DNA of 64,000 bases from Leptospira kobayashii (GCF_003114835.2 NZ_AP025028.1:3748001-3812000), one strand, 5' to 3'; positions 17,328-26,379 are shown, numbered from the stretch's first letter. Notes: generated by a model not told the origin, from the sequence alone. Translations and numbers: made by a program.

Positions 17328-18302
17328 ATGGATTCAAATATACGAAAATGTTTTTTGGATAGGTCAGTACAGGAAGCCTGTCCAAATAACTGCAAACAGA
17401 TTTACGGTGGAAATACTCTTCTTGGTCGGGGGGAAACGAATTGTCTCGCGAAAGATAAGTTAGTTGCCTTTCTCGAAAACAAAGTAACTTTCAACGTAGG
17501 AATCTCGGCCTTTTACCAAGCAAATTATAAAATTCTGGAAGAGTTTCTTTCCGAATCGCAACAAAACCAAGAACTTGTTTCTTATTTTCTTTATATCAGC
17601 GAACCGCAGGTAGTAAAAGAAATCATCGAATCATTTTCCGCCAAAACACTCGCAAATCTGTTTAGAACGGATTATTACACTTTTCTTGCCATTCGGGAAA
17701 GTATGCATAAGGAAAAGCGGGAAAAGAATATCTTTAAAGTCAAAAGCTATCGTTATTGGGCATACCTTAACTTTCAAAAAGTATGCAATGTGATTGTTTA
17801 TTTGGTTCGTGAATCCAACGAGCCGGAACTCGCCTGTCAATTTTTAGTGATTCTTCCTTCCGTCATCGTATCCAATATCAGAGACTATACCGGTTTTTCT
17901 CCCGAAGAAGAAAAAACACTTTATCGTGCATTAGGTGATGCTATCTACGAATTGCCCATTCAATCTCCTAAAATTTACGATCATATGCTCGCACTATTCG
18001 CGGATGATATGGAGATCTTTATTGTTTTATCCACCATGGAAATTCTGATCAGAAGACAGGAACAGATTCTGGATCTCAGTGAAAAACTGATCGACTATAC
18101 CGGCAAAAACAGAATCGATTTGAACATTCAGTACATTTATTCTGAATTGAATGGATTGGAATTGGGTTCTGCAAATGAAATACTCAATCAATTGCAGGAG
18201 AGACAGATGTTATCTGCCTCTCAAAAGGATTTGGTTTTGTCCTTTTTGGAAAAAGGAAATTTGGATATTCTGAAGGCTTTAAAGATCGACATCATCAGAT
18301 AG
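17328..18302 (+). CDS. Hypothetical protein in frame with the preceding lipoprotein
   Basis: About 324 residues starting at ATG 17328 (a TTG at 17322 is possible), with no signal peptide. The first 45 residues are cysteine-rich (RKCFLD, QEACPNNCK, ETNC); the rest is alpha-helical with no recognised domain. The nearest ribosome-like site, GGAGAAA at 17304-17310, is about 17 bases away, which is too far. Together with the shared frame, this suggests that translation normally came from the upstream gene. If it is truly separate it would be cytoplasmic, which sits oddly with so many cysteines at the N-terminus. The gene ends 20 bases before a convergent transporter gene. Confidence 0.6.
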   Translation: MDSNIRKCFLDRSVQEACPNNCKQIYGGNTLLGRGETNCLAKDKLVAFLENKVTFNVGISAFYQANYKILEEFLSESQQNQELVSYFLYISEPQVVKEIIESFSAKTLANLFRTDYYTFLAIRESMHKEKREKNIFKVKSYRYWAYLNFQKVCNVIVYLVRESNEPELACQFLVILPSVIVSNIRDYTGFSPEEEKTLYRALGDAIYELPIQSPKIYDHMLALFADDMEIFIVLSTMEILIRRQEQILDLSEKLIDYTGKNRIDLNIQYIYSELNGLELGSANEILNQLQERQMLSASQKDLVLSFLEKGNLDILKALKIDIIR

Positions 18303-18322
18303 ATAATCGATCTTTTTCACTC

Positions 18323-19576
18323 TTATCTTTTTACAGCATGCCCGTCATTTGGAATCGTAATCTTCGAAGCCAGATAAACACTGAACAACAAGCAAAATAC
18401 TGCGATCATCCCTACGATTTCAAAATTCACCAATTCTCCTCCCGGTTCCTCGGTTAGAATATAACCAGCGAGAATGGAAGCGAGAGCCGAAGCAAATTGT
18501 TGAATTGCAGAGTTGAAGGACATAAAGCTTCCTCTGATTTTCGGTTCTACGGAGGATGTAACGAGTGCAAATGCAGGCACCATACGTCCGGAAACAATAA
18601 TCATGAAAAAAGTCGTAATGGTCAATGTAACGGCTAACGGAGTTTTGCCTAAAGTGGTAATCACGGAAACAGGAATCACGGCAAGAACGGCAAGGACAGC
18701 GTACGTATTGTACTTTCCATAACGATCGGATAGAATTCCTATATAGCGGCTTGTGAAAAAAGTAAAAAGCCCGCCGAAAAAATAAAGATAAGGAAGTTGT
18801 TCTTTTGTCATTCCCACATTGGAAACCAAAAAAGGAGCAAGGAACGGAATGATGGTGAAACCGCCGAACATAAGCGTGCTCATGAACGCAAAAGAAAAAT
18901 AATGGGACTTTCTGGTGAAAACGGTACGAATGGACGCCCATTTGGATTCATCCAGATTCTTATTATCCAAGTGTATCCGAATGTCAGGCAACACTTTGTA
19001 AGCGATCGGTAATAATAGAAAACTGAGGGTTGCAAGTCCCAAAAAAGGACTATGCCATCCGAATTTATTGGCAAGAGAAAGTCCGATAGGAATTCCGATT
19101 ACTGAAGCAAGTGAAAATGCGGACATCACGATCCCTGTCGCTTTTCCTCTACGGAAAACAGGAATAATATCTCCGATGATGGACAGTACCAAAGTTCCGA
19201 TCGCACCTCCGAATCCTCCTGCGACAATCCGTGCAATGATCAAAGTGTTGAAGGTAGGTGCGAACGCACAAAGTAACGTCCCTAATGCGAACCCGAAGTA
19301 AACGATCAGAAGTGCGGGCTTGCGATCGAAGCGATCTAGGAAGAAAGTGCCTATCAATCCGAAAATACCCGCGCTTAATGTGTATGAAGCTACAAGAAGC
19401 CCGAATTGAGACGCAGTAATTTTGAAGCTTTCCTTAAACACAGGTCCGAGGGGCATCATAATCACGAAGTCCAGGATGTGTAAAAACTGAAGAGCGGCCA
19501 AGATGAAGATGATCGCCTTTTCTTTTTGGATAGTATGGAGGGGGTGGTGGTCCGGATGAAGAAGATCTTTTTCCAT
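18323..19576 (-). CDS. Major facilitator superfamily transporter (DHA1/AraJ-like)
   Basis: A 417-residue integral membrane protein with 12 predicted helices. The signature loop between helices 2 and 3 is visible as GTFFLDRFDRKPALL (about residues 98-112), followed by a helix-4/5 region with ARIVAGGFGGAIGTLVLSI and the motif RRGKATGIVMSAFSLASVIGIPIG, typical of drug or sugar efflux MFS proteins. The second half has YLYFFGGLFTFFTSRYIGILSDRYGKY. The substrate cannot be predicted. An HDHHP-like charged N-terminal tail precedes helix 1. It stands alone; the neighbours point the other way. Confidence 0.87.
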   Translation of the reverse strand: MEKDLLHPDHHPLHTIQKEKAIIFILAALQFLHILDFVIMMPLGPVFKESFKITASQFGLLVASYTLSAGIFGLIGTFFLDRFDRKPALLIVYFGFALGTLLCAFAPTFNTLIIARIVAGGFGGAIGTLVLSIIGDIIPVFRRGKATGIVMSAFSLASVIGIPIGLSLANKFGWHSPFLGLATLSFLLLPIAYKVLPDIRIHLDNKNLDESKWASIRTVFTRKSHYFSFAFMSTLMFGGFTIIPFLAPFLVSNVGMTKEQLPYLYFFGGLFTFFTSRYIGILSDRYGKYNTYAVLAVLAVIPVSVITTLGKTPLAVTLTITTFFMIIVSGRMVPAFALVTSSVEPKIRGSFMSFNSAIQQFASALASILAGYILTEEPGGELVNFEIVGMIAVFCLLFSVYLASKITIPNDGHAVKR

Positions 19577-19692
19577 AAGATAATACCATTGTTGACCAGG
19601 TGGTCAGAAAGGAACTTCATTTTCGAAATTTATTGCCCGAAACTTGTCTAAATTAAAATATAAAAACGGGAACTTTTCCCAGGGAAACAGAA

Positions 19693-20475
19693 ATGAAAAC
19701 AGTTTTAATTACGGGAGCATCTACTGGTTTAGGAAAGGATTTTGCAGAACTTTTTGCAAAGGACGGATATTCCTTGATCCTTGTTGCTCGTAACAAAGGA
19801 AAATTGGAATCCTTAAAAAATGAAATCAAAACCAAATACGGACAAGAATCCTACGTATTCGTAAAAGATCTTTCCCTTCCCGGTTCTGCAAAAGAACTCT
19901 TCGATGAAATCAAAAAGAAAAATCTAAACATAGATAGTTTGGTGAATAATGCAGGCATCGGGTTAAACGGTGCATTCGCTGAAAATGAATTTCAGGAAGA
20001 AACCCAGATGCTTCAATTGAATGTAGTGACCCTGGTAGAATTAACTCATTTGGTATTACCCGAGATGATCAAACGAAAGTCAGGCGAAATTCTAAACATT
20101 GCATCGACAGCGGCTTTCCAACCAGGCCCTTACATGAGCGGCTATTATGCGTCCAAAGCTTACGTACTTTCTTTTTCGGAAGGAATCGCTGAAGAAGTAA
20201 ACCAATACGGAATCAAAGTTTCCACACTTTGTCCCGGTCCTACCAAAACTGAATTTTTCAATCGTGCGGATATGAATGAAAGCAAACTAGCTTCCAATCC
20301 CATTTTGACAATGGATTCCAAAACAGTTGCCAAATTGGGATACAAGGCTCTGAAAAAAGGACAGGTAGTTAAAATCGCAGGTTTCTTGAATTTTCTATTG
20401 GCGCAATCCATCCGAATTTCACCCAGATTTATGATTCGTAAAATTGCAAAAGGTTTGAATTATATTAAAAAGTAA
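19693..20475 (+). CDS. Short-chain dehydrogenase/reductase
   Basis: A 260-residue SDR. The NAD(P)-binding motif is TGASTGLGKDFA (residues 7-18) with an R after the second strand (LVARNKGKLESL), suggesting NADP preference. NNAG is at about 91, the catalytic Ser in NIASTAAF, and the YASKAYV catalytic Tyr/Lys at about 153-157. The N-terminal region and the KKIAKGLNYIKK-type tail resemble acyl-CoA or sterol-type reductases (DltE/SadH-like), but the substrate is unknown. The next gene, an aminotransferase, begins 5 bases after the stop, so they form an operon. Confidence 0.9.
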   Translation: MKTVLITGASTGLGKDFAELFAKDGYSLILVARNKGKLESLKNEIKTKYGQESYVFVKDLSLPGSAKELFDEIKKKNLNIDSLVNNAGIGLNGAFAENEFQEETQMLQLNVVTLVELTHLVLPEMIKRKSGEILNIASTAAFQPGPYMSGYYASKAYVLSFSEGIAEEVNQYGIKVSTLCPGPTKTEFFNRADMNESKLASNPILTMDSKTVAKLGYKALKKGQVVKIAGFLNFLLAQSIRISPRFMIRKIAKGLNYIKK

Positions 20476-20480
20476 CCTCT

Positions 20481-21716
20481 ATGAAAGTTTCTTTTTCTAA
20501 AAAAATCAATGATCTGGGATTGGGAGAAGAAGAAAATCTTCTCTCCCGAATCAAAAAGGAAAAAGAAAAAAATAAAATCCAAATCATAGATCTTACGATT
20601 TCCAATCCCACTCAAGTGGGATTGGATTTTCCTTCCGGTGTTTTTTCCCACAGTCTGGAAAAAGAACCCTTCTCAATATACGATCCCAACCCAAAGGGAC
20701 TACTAACAGCTCGCAATGCGGTAGTGAAAGAATATCTATCCCGTGGAACGGAATTAAATCCGAATGATTTGGTTTTAACGTCGAGTACTTCCGAAGCTTA
20801 TAGTTTTTTATTCAAACTGCTTTGCAATCCGGGAGATGAAATTTTAGTCCCGGCTCCGGGTTATCCGTTATTTCATTTTTTAGGAGAACTGGAAAATGTG
20901 GAAGTAAACGAATACGATCTTCTTTGGGATGAATCCGGAAAATCCTGGGAGTATTCACTTACTCTGATGGAAAAGAAATTAAAGCCCTCCACAAAAGCAG
21001 TCTTGCTTGTTTCTCCCTCCAACCCCACAGGCTCGATTTTAAAAGAGAAGGATTGGCAGGATTGGTTTTTGTGGGCGGAAAAGAAAGGAATCCCTTTGAT
21101 TTTGGATGAAGTTTTTGCTTCTTATATTTTTGAAGAAAACAAAGTACAAGAATTGAATTATTATCCCATTACTTCCAAAGCACCTTTCTTTGTATTAAAT
21201 GGAATTTCCAAAATGTTGGCTTTGCCGCAGATGAAATTGAGTTGGATCCATGTTCAGGGAAATTCCGATTTCAAGGAAAAATCTTTAAGCGGTTTGGAAA
21301 TCATTTCTGATACTTTTCTTTCCGTAAATACACCTATCCAACATACTTTAAGCGATTTATTTTCCTGGAAGTCAATGATCCAAAATCGAATCTTAAGTAG
21401 AGTTAGGCGAAACTTGGAATTTGCGAAAACCTGTTTTGAAACCGAAGAAAATAACAAGCCAGACAATTTGCAGATTCACTGGACTTATGGAAAAGCTGGC
21501 TGGTATGGAATGCTGGAAATTGAAAATTCAAAATTGTCCGACGAAGAATTCGCCGAACAAATATTAAGCGAAAATAATGTCTACCTGCATCCGGGAAACT
21601 GGTTCGGTTTTCCGGAAGATAGAACTGTTTTGATTGTCAGCTTGATTGTCCCGGAAGATCAATTTCAAATCGGCATGAAGGAACTTGCATCTCTTTGTAA
21701 AAATTCCAGAATTTGA
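20481..21716 (+). CDS. PLP-dependent class I/II aminotransferase
   Basis: A 411-residue fold-type I aminotransferase. Visible landmarks are the N-terminal substrate loop TISNPTQVGLDFP (about 35-47), the PLP-contacting block GDEILVPAPGYPLFHF, SPSNPTGSI (about 176-184), the Asp of LILDEVFASYIF, and the Schiff-base lysine in NGISKMLALPQMKLSW (about 240). The C-terminal arginine-containing region is PEDRTVLIVS. It is co-transcribed with the preceding SDR. The amino-acid specificity is not evident. Its last 52 bases overlap the convergent patatin gene. Confidence 0.88.
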   Translation: MKVSFSKKINDLGLGEEENLLSRIKKEKEKNKIQIIDLTISNPTQVGLDFPSGVFSHSLEKEPFSIYDPNPKGLLTARNAVVKEYLSRGTELNPNDLVLTSSTSEAYSFLFKLLCNPGDEILVPAPGYPLFHFLGELENVEVNEYDLLWDESGKSWEYSLTLMEKKLKPSTKAVLLVSPSNPTGSILKEKDWQDWFLWAEKKGIPLILDEVFASYIFEENKVQELNYYPITSKAPFFVLNGISKMLALPQMKLSWIHVQGNSDFKEKSLSGLEIISDTFLSVNTPIQHTLSDLFSWKSMIQNRILSRVRRNLEFAKTCFETEENNKPDNLQIHWTYGKAGWYGMLEIENSKLSDEEFAEQILSENNVYLHPGNWFGFPEDRTVLIVSLIVPEDQFQIGMKELASLCKNSRI

Positions 21717-22654
21717 TGTTTTTGTGCTCTCGCATCCGCCTTTCCCAATTCGAAAGTATCTCTTAAACCCGCAGGATTTGTATAATCGAAAGAAGTGATG
21801 GTCAAAGGTCGGGAAGGCCGCATCAAATACGTTTTTTTCAAAATTTCGGGATCTTTGTCCACGATAGTAGAAGATTCATAATGAATTCCTATGATCTTTG
21901 CTCCCGGAGAAAATTTTTCAATCACCAGATTGTTGGTGAGCCCTCCGTCCAAATAGTATTCCCCGTTTACAGACTGAAAGTCCACGATGGGAGGTATGGA
22001 AGAAGAGTTTAGGATGAATTGTTCAATCACTTCCGGATTATGAAAATCTTTTTCAGTAAAATATACATCCTGCATTTTCCATTTTTTTACAATTTCAGAA
22101 ATCCGATTCGCGGACTTACCTTCACTCCGATCCCGATCGTCCAATAAAAACGCTCTACCGGTTTCACTGATAAGTCTTGCTAGGCGAAATTTATTTTTAA
22201 GTGAATTTTCCTGAGGGTGCGCTCGAACCGTATGAATGAACACCTTAGCTCCGGAAGCAAGGATACGATCGAACCGCATTCCAAATCGAATTCCTCTTCG
22301 ATACATTTCTTCGTGAGGAAAAGTTGGCTCTCCTCTCAATAGATTGGAAAAATGAAAATTGCTGGAATTGCGGCGTGTGATTTCTTCGAAGTACTCTACT
22401 GTTTCTTCTTCTGATTCTGAGAGAATACAAAGTGCCATTGCGGCCCCTGCGGAAACTCCCGATACTTCATTGAACCGGACTCCCCACTCCCGTAGAACTC
22501 TTCCTACTCCCAAACCATAAAGTGCCTTACAACCCCCGCCTGCGATAGCCAATGAGACTTCGTACAAAGGGATAAAGCGATTGATGGTTTGTAGTAGTTG
22601 ATCCTTCACCTCAGTGAAGTTAGGCAGATCTAATCCTCTTCCCAACGGAGGCAT
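21665..22654 (-). CDS. Patatin-like phospholipase
   Basis: A 329-residue lipid acyl hydrolase. The oxyanion segment AGGGCKALYGLGVGRVLRE (about 39-57), the nucleophile elbow GVSAGAAM (Ser in G-x-S-x-G, about 67-74) and the dyad Asp in YLDGGLTNNL (about 234) are all present, so it should be active. No signal peptide is visible, so it is likely cytoplasmic or membrane-peripheral. Its start overlaps the end of a small secreted-protein gene by 25 bases; an AGGAG lies 13 bases upstream of the ATG, further than usual. The 3' end overlaps the aminotransferase gene by 52 bases. Confidence 0.88.
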   Translation of the reverse strand: MPPLGRGLDLPNFTEVKDQLLQTINRFIPLYEVSLAIAGGGCKALYGLGVGRVLREWGVRFNEVSGVSAGAAMALCILSESEEETVEYFEEITRRNSSNFHFSNLLRGEPTFPHEEMYRRGIRFGMRFDRILASGAKVFIHTVRAHPQENSLKNKFRLARLISETGRAFLLDDRDRSEGKSANRISEIVKKWKMQDVYFTEKDFHNPEVIEQFILNSSSIPPIVDFQSVNGEYYLDGGLTNNLVIEKFSPGAKIIGIHYESSTIVDKDPEILKKTYLMRPSRPLTITSFDYTNPAGLRDTFELGKADARAQKHQILEFLQRDASSFMPI

Positions 22655-22914
22655 AATGTATTGTTTTCTCCTAAATACCTGTCAAAATATAAACTACTGC
22701 GGCAAGCTTCTTCCGTTGCGAGAAAAAAATCATATCCTCCCGCCGGGTATTTTATCTTGCAACAGCCTTTCTTGTCTTTCCTTTCGGGAGGTTGGATGAC
22801 GGAACGATCTTGTCCTTTTAAATCTCCTGCAGTGGGGGGGAGTTCGGACTGCGAAAACAAGGAAGTGGAAATCAGAAGGATAAATCCTAATGAAAGAAAA
22901 ACTTTTGAAAACAT
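22630..22914 (-). CDS. Small secreted cysteine-containing protein
   Basis: A 94-residue protein with a clear type I signal peptide (MFSKVFLSLGFILLISTSLFS, cleaved before QSEL). The mature part holds a short Cys-rich core: KKGCCKIKY, TEEACRSSLY and NTLCLRW, four cysteines in all, consistent with disulfides. AGGA lies 10 bases upstream of the ATG. It precedes and overlaps the patatin gene by 25 bases, so both probably share a transcript. It is too short and too unusual to assign; the opposite-strand reading frame over the same interval shows no such features. Confidence 0.7.
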   Translation of the reverse strand: MFSKVFLSLGFILLISTSLFSQSELPPTAGDLKGQDRSVIQPPERKDKKGCCKIKYPAGGYDFFLATEEACRSSLYFDRYLGENNTLCLRWEED

Positions 22915-23261
22915 ATATGAAAATCCTGACTCTGCTGACCTAATTTAGACATCGGATATCCTCCGAAATCTGAAAATAAGTTTTGTATTTTATAGTGCTG
23001 GCACTAGTTTAAAATCTCCCTTGAAAAGGGCAAACCCTTACTCGATCCTCGGAACCAGACCTCATCTGAATCCTGTTCAGACGAAGCTTAATTTTGAACT
23101 TTGTTCATCTCCCTATGGAACATGAGTAAATTATAAATTAATGAAATTTCAACAAACCCAAGTTAACTAAATATTTATTTATTTCAGTCAATATTTTTCT
23201 TTACCTTTCTTCGGTTTTATTATCCAATTACTCCCACAAGAATTCGATAGGCAGGTCATTA
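22915..23261. promoter_or_regulatory. 347-bp divergent intergenic region with inverted repeats
   Basis: A gap between the divergent small-secreted-protein and YjgN genes, A/T rich, with no tRNA or ORF that I can support. It contains three short inverted repeats: TAGTGC-TG-GCACTA (22993-23006), TCTGAA-N5-TTCAGA (23065-23081) and GAAC-TTT-GTTC (23094-23104). These could be operators or hairpins in a leader. It presumably carries both promoters; no boxes were clear enough to call. Confidence 0.5.
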
Positions 23262-24218
23262 ATGGACAATAAACGATTTATTTATCATGCGACGGGAGGG
23301 GCTTTCTTACTAGTCTTCCTGAAGAACGCATTCCTAACGGTAATTACTTTCGGTATCTATGGCTTTTGGGCCAGAACCAATGTGCAAAAATTTGTAGCGG
23401 AAAATCTGGAATGGGCGGGAGAAAGATTCACCTTTCATGGAACCGGTAAGGAAAGATTTATCGGTTTTCTGAAGGCAGCAGTCATCTTGGTAGGTGCGGT
23501 GATAGTGATTCAAATTATCGGGAAAATTTTGGGAAGTATCAATCTCGCATTGGCGTCAATCGTGACTGCCATCCTTACATTAGGACTTTTTCTTACCATT
23601 GTTCCCTTCGTCATCGTAGGAAGCAGAAAATATCTCACTTCAAGAACCGGTTATAGAAATTTAAGATTCGGTTTTGACGGAAAAGGTTTGGAAATTGCAA
23701 AAATTTATCTGAAGGGTGGTCTTCTAACAATTGTTACTTTAGGAATTTATTACCCATGGTTTTATTCCGAAAAAGAAGCGTACCTCGCAAGTAAAACAAG
23801 ATATGGAAATACAAATTTCGAATTTCAAGCGGATGGAAAGGAAATATTCTTTATCTATTTAAAAGGAGTGTTTTTATCCATCATTACTTTGGGAATTTAT
23901 TCCTCTTGGTTTGCCGCCGATTTGCAAAATTACATTTGGAATCACCGAAGTTTCCAAGGTAAAAAATTTCAATCGGATATTACAGGCGGAAAGATTTTCC
24001 TGAATGCTATTATAGCATACTTAATCGTATTATTTACTTTTGGTATCGGGCTTTCCTGGGCGATCGTTCGGATCAGCAAATTGTTCTTCGAATCAGTGAG
24101 TTTGGAAACCGAGGTTGACTTTGCAAGTATCTCCGCGAAAGCTGATCCTACTGCTACTGCCATTCCGGAAGGATTGGAAGTGGTTGCCGAAGCATTAGAA
24201 GGCTTCCTCGCAATTTAA
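23262..24218 (+). CDS. YjgN/DUF898 family membrane protein
   Basis: A 318-residue inner-membrane protein of the DUF898 (YjgN) family. The family pattern repeats three times: a hydrophobic helix ending LxTxITFGIYxFW, e.g. FLTVITFGIYGFWARTNVQK (about 24-43), then LLTIVTLGIYYPWFYSEK and FLSIITLGIYSSWFAADL. Each is followed by a soluble loop containing FHGTG or FEFQADG. About six helices are predicted. The function is unknown. AGG lies 10 bases before the ATG. The next gene starts immediately after the stop and encodes an M48 metalloprotease, a pairing seen in other Gram-negative genomes. Confidence 0.88.
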   Translation: MDNKRFIYHATGGAFLLVFLKNAFLTVITFGIYGFWARTNVQKFVAENLEWAGERFTFHGTGKERFIGFLKAAVILVGAVIVIQIIGKILGSINLALASIVTAILTLGLFLTIVPFVIVGSRKYLTSRTGYRNLRFGFDGKGLEIAKIYLKGGLLTIVTLGIYYPWFYSEKEAYLASKTRYGNTNFEFQADGKEIFFIYLKGVFLSIITLGIYSSWFAADLQNYIWNHRSFQGKKFQSDITGGKIFLNAIIAYLIVLFTFGIGLSWAIVRISKLFFESVSLETEVDFASISAKADPTATAIPEGLEVVAEALEGFLAI

Positions 24219-25391
24219 GTGAATCAAAAATTAGAATTTAAAGCACGTTACTTTAACGGAAAATCAGCGATCCCGGAACAGGGGGTCGCTTCTTTCCAAA
24301 ATAATTTCCTGAGTTTTCAATCGGAAACATTAGTTCAAAAATTTTCAGTCGATAGTTTGGCGAACTTTGAAACCACTCCTCTCGGTTGTAAGTTTTCCAC
24401 CTTACCGGACGAATTGTATGAAAGTCCTGTTATCGAGATCTTTTGCGATAAAAAAGAAAGAAAGGAAATAGAATCCATCTGGTTTGAGATTAAGAAAAAA
24501 CAGAACTCATTCAATCGATTGCTATACTCAATCAAACAAATGGATTTGGGAACTCTCTTCTTGTTCGGGCTTTTTTTCGCCTTCCTGATCGGTGCGGGTT
24601 TCTACATGGTATTGTTGAAACTCTATTTGCTTTTTCCTATTAGTTTCGATCAGAAATTCGGAGAAAAAGTTAACGAACAGATCAAAAGCCAATTTGCTTT
24701 TTGTACATCCAACGAAGCACAAATATTTTTAGAACGTGTAACAAAAGAATTAAAACCTAAAAATTCCCCTTTTGTTTATGATATCAAAATCATAGACAGA
24801 CCGGAACTGAACGCATTTACTTTGTCAGGTGGCAAAATATACGTCTTTTCCGGACTATTACAAACTGCGGATACTCCCGAAGAAGTGATCGGGGTGTTGG
24901 CGCATGAACTGGCCCATGTGGAAAAAAGACATCATACCAGAAACCTGATCAAAGCCATGGGCACTGCACTGGCCATCAGTGTTGTGATTGGTCCCGGACT
25001 AGGCGAATACGAAATGATCGAAACCGTTTCCGAACTAGGGACAATGATTGCAGTCTTGAAATTTTCCAGGGATTTTGAGACGGAAGCGGATGTATATGCT
25101 ATCGAATTATTAAAAAATTCGAATTATCCTTTAACAGGATTATATCGTTTTTTTCAAAGATTGGAGAAAGAAGAAAACGCAGCAGGAAATACGAAAAAAC
25201 CCGAAGAAAGTAAAGCAGGGGTATCGGATCAAATTCTGGATTTTTCCACATTCATGAAAACACATCCGAAAACGGAAAACCGTATGAGAATCCTACAATC
25301 TTCCATTGACTTGGAAAAAAATCAAAAATGGAAATCTACGGTATCTAAAGAAACTTGGAAACGAATTCAAAAAGCCTGTGTCAACGATTGA
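24219..25391 (+). CDS. M48-family zinc metalloprotease, membrane-anchored
   Basis: A 390-residue protein starting with GTG directly after the YjgN stop. A soluble N-terminal region (1-105) precedes one hydrophobic segment (about 107-138, GTLFLFGLFFAFLIGAGFYM), and the M48 catalytic domain follows: HELAHVEKRHH (HExxH, about 228-238) and the third ligand glutamate in FETEADVYAIELL (about 287). This is the HtpX/Oma1-like arrangement, expected to degrade or process envelope proteins. No lipobox is visible. Translation is probably coupled to YjgN. Its last 11 bases overlap the convergent rmd gene. Confidence 0.9.
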   Translation: MNQKLEFKARYFNGKSAIPEQGVASFQNNFLSFQSETLVQKFSVDSLANFETTPLGCKFSTLPDELYESPVIEIFCDKKERKEIESIWFEIKKKQNSFNRLLYSIKQMDLGTLFLFGLFFAFLIGAGFYMVLLKLYLLFPISFDQKFGEKVNEQIKSQFAFCTSNEAQIFLERVTKELKPKNSPFVYDIKIIDRPELNAFTLSGGKIYVFSGLLQTADTPEEVIGVLAHELAHVEKRHHTRNLIKAMGTALAISVVIGPGLGEYEMIETVSELGTMIAVLKFSRDFETEADVYAIELLKNSNYPLTGLYRFFQRLEKEENAAGNTKKPEESKAGVSDQILDFSTFMKTHPKTENRMRILQSSIDLEKNQKWKSTVSKETWKRIQKACVND

Positions 25392-26295
25392 ATAAGGTTT
25401 TGTCATTTTCCATGGATGAATAAATTTCTTTAAGGGTTTCAGGGAGATTGCATTTAGGAGTCCAACCTAACTTCACTAATTTGTCATTATTTCCGAACAC
25501 TCGGGATGTCTCGGAAGAACGAACTCGATTGGGATCCACCCTATATTCCAATTGAACACCCGAAATCCGAATCAATTCCTCCACCATATAACGAATGCTA
25601 GTTTCTTTTCCTGAACAAATATTATAGATTTCTCCGCCCTCTCCCTTCTTCACTAAAGTCATATAACCGTCGACAATGTCCTGAACATGGGAAAAATCCC
25701 GAGTAGGACTTAAATCTCCTACTTCGATAAAACTTCGTTCTTCGATTTTGGCCTGAATGATTTGTTTGCAGAAATTAGGGATCACAAATTCCAATCGTTG
25801 GCCTATACCTATATGATTGAAAGGACGAGCAATAACGGCTGTTAAGTTTTTATCGTAAGCGGAATATTGTCTGCAATATGATTCTGCGGCAAGTTTACTT
25901 CCGGAATAAGGGTTGATCGGTTTTGGGATCAAAGTTTCCGACAAAGGAAGTGTTTCTTCTTTTTGAAAACCGTAAACATCGGCGGAAGAAACATAAAGCA
26001 TCCTTACAGGTGTTCCCAAGCGGTGGAGTGATTCCAATAAATTTAAAGTGCCTCTGACATTGATTTCCTCGGTCTCCCAAGGATCTTCAATTGCACGGGG
26101 AACAAACGGCTGAGCTGCCAAATGGAAAACGACGGAAGGTTTTGTTGAAAATACTACTCTTTCCGTTTCCTCTTTGTCTCGAATATCCGCAGAAAAAAGA
26201 GAAATATCATATTCTCCGCTCTGATTTAAGCTCGAAACGAGGTATTTTCCGACAAAACCTGTCCCACCTGTTATCAAAGCTTTTATTTTTTCCAT
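25381..26295 (-). CDS. rmd: GDP-4-dehydro-6-deoxy-D-mannose reductase
   Basis: About 304 residues from the ATG at 26295; a TTG eight codons earlier is possible. It is an extended SDR: TGGTGFVGKYLV (NAD site), HLAAQPFVPRAIEDP, VSSADVYGF and the catalytic pair YSGSKLAAE (Tyr/Lys). The segment ARPFNHIGIGQ...FVIPNFCKQI, then VGDLSPTRDFSHVQDIVDGY and YNICSGKE, closely match the Pseudomonas Rmd reductase as I remember it. It reduces GDP-4-keto-6-deoxymannose to GDP-D-rhamnose for lipopolysaccharide. It is divergent from the glycan-synthesis genes that follow, which probably use its product. Confidence 0.85.
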   Translation of the reverse strand: MEKIKALITGGTGFVGKYLVSSLNQSGEYDISLFSADIRDKEETERVVFSTKPSVVFHLAAQPFVPRAIEDPWETEEINVRGTLNLLESLHRLGTPVRMLYVSSADVYGFQKEETLPLSETLIPKPINPYSGSKLAAESYCRQYSAYDKNLTAVIARPFNHIGIGQRLEFVIPNFCKQIIQAKIEERSFIEVGDLSPTRDFSHVQDIVDGYMTLVKKGEGGEIYNICSGKETSIRYMVEELIRISGVQLEYRVDPNRVRSSETSRVFGNNDKLVKLGWTPKCNLPETLKEIYSSMENDKTLFNR

Positions 26296-26379
26296 ATATA
26301 GGGGAATTTTCCGATCCAATTCTAAGATTTAGTTGCCATCATCCTAAAATTTCAAATCCTCTCAACAAGAAAGAATTCC

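Noticed and set aside
22661..22948. Plus-strand frame of 95 codons
   Set aside because: It is the complement of the small secreted protein gene, which has a signal peptide and cysteine pattern; this frame has neither.
22993..23006. Sigma-54-like TGGCAC or CIRCE-like element
   Set aside because: No TTGC box at the right spacing for sigma-54, and the CIRCE sequence TTAGCACTC-N9-GAGTGCTAA is not present.
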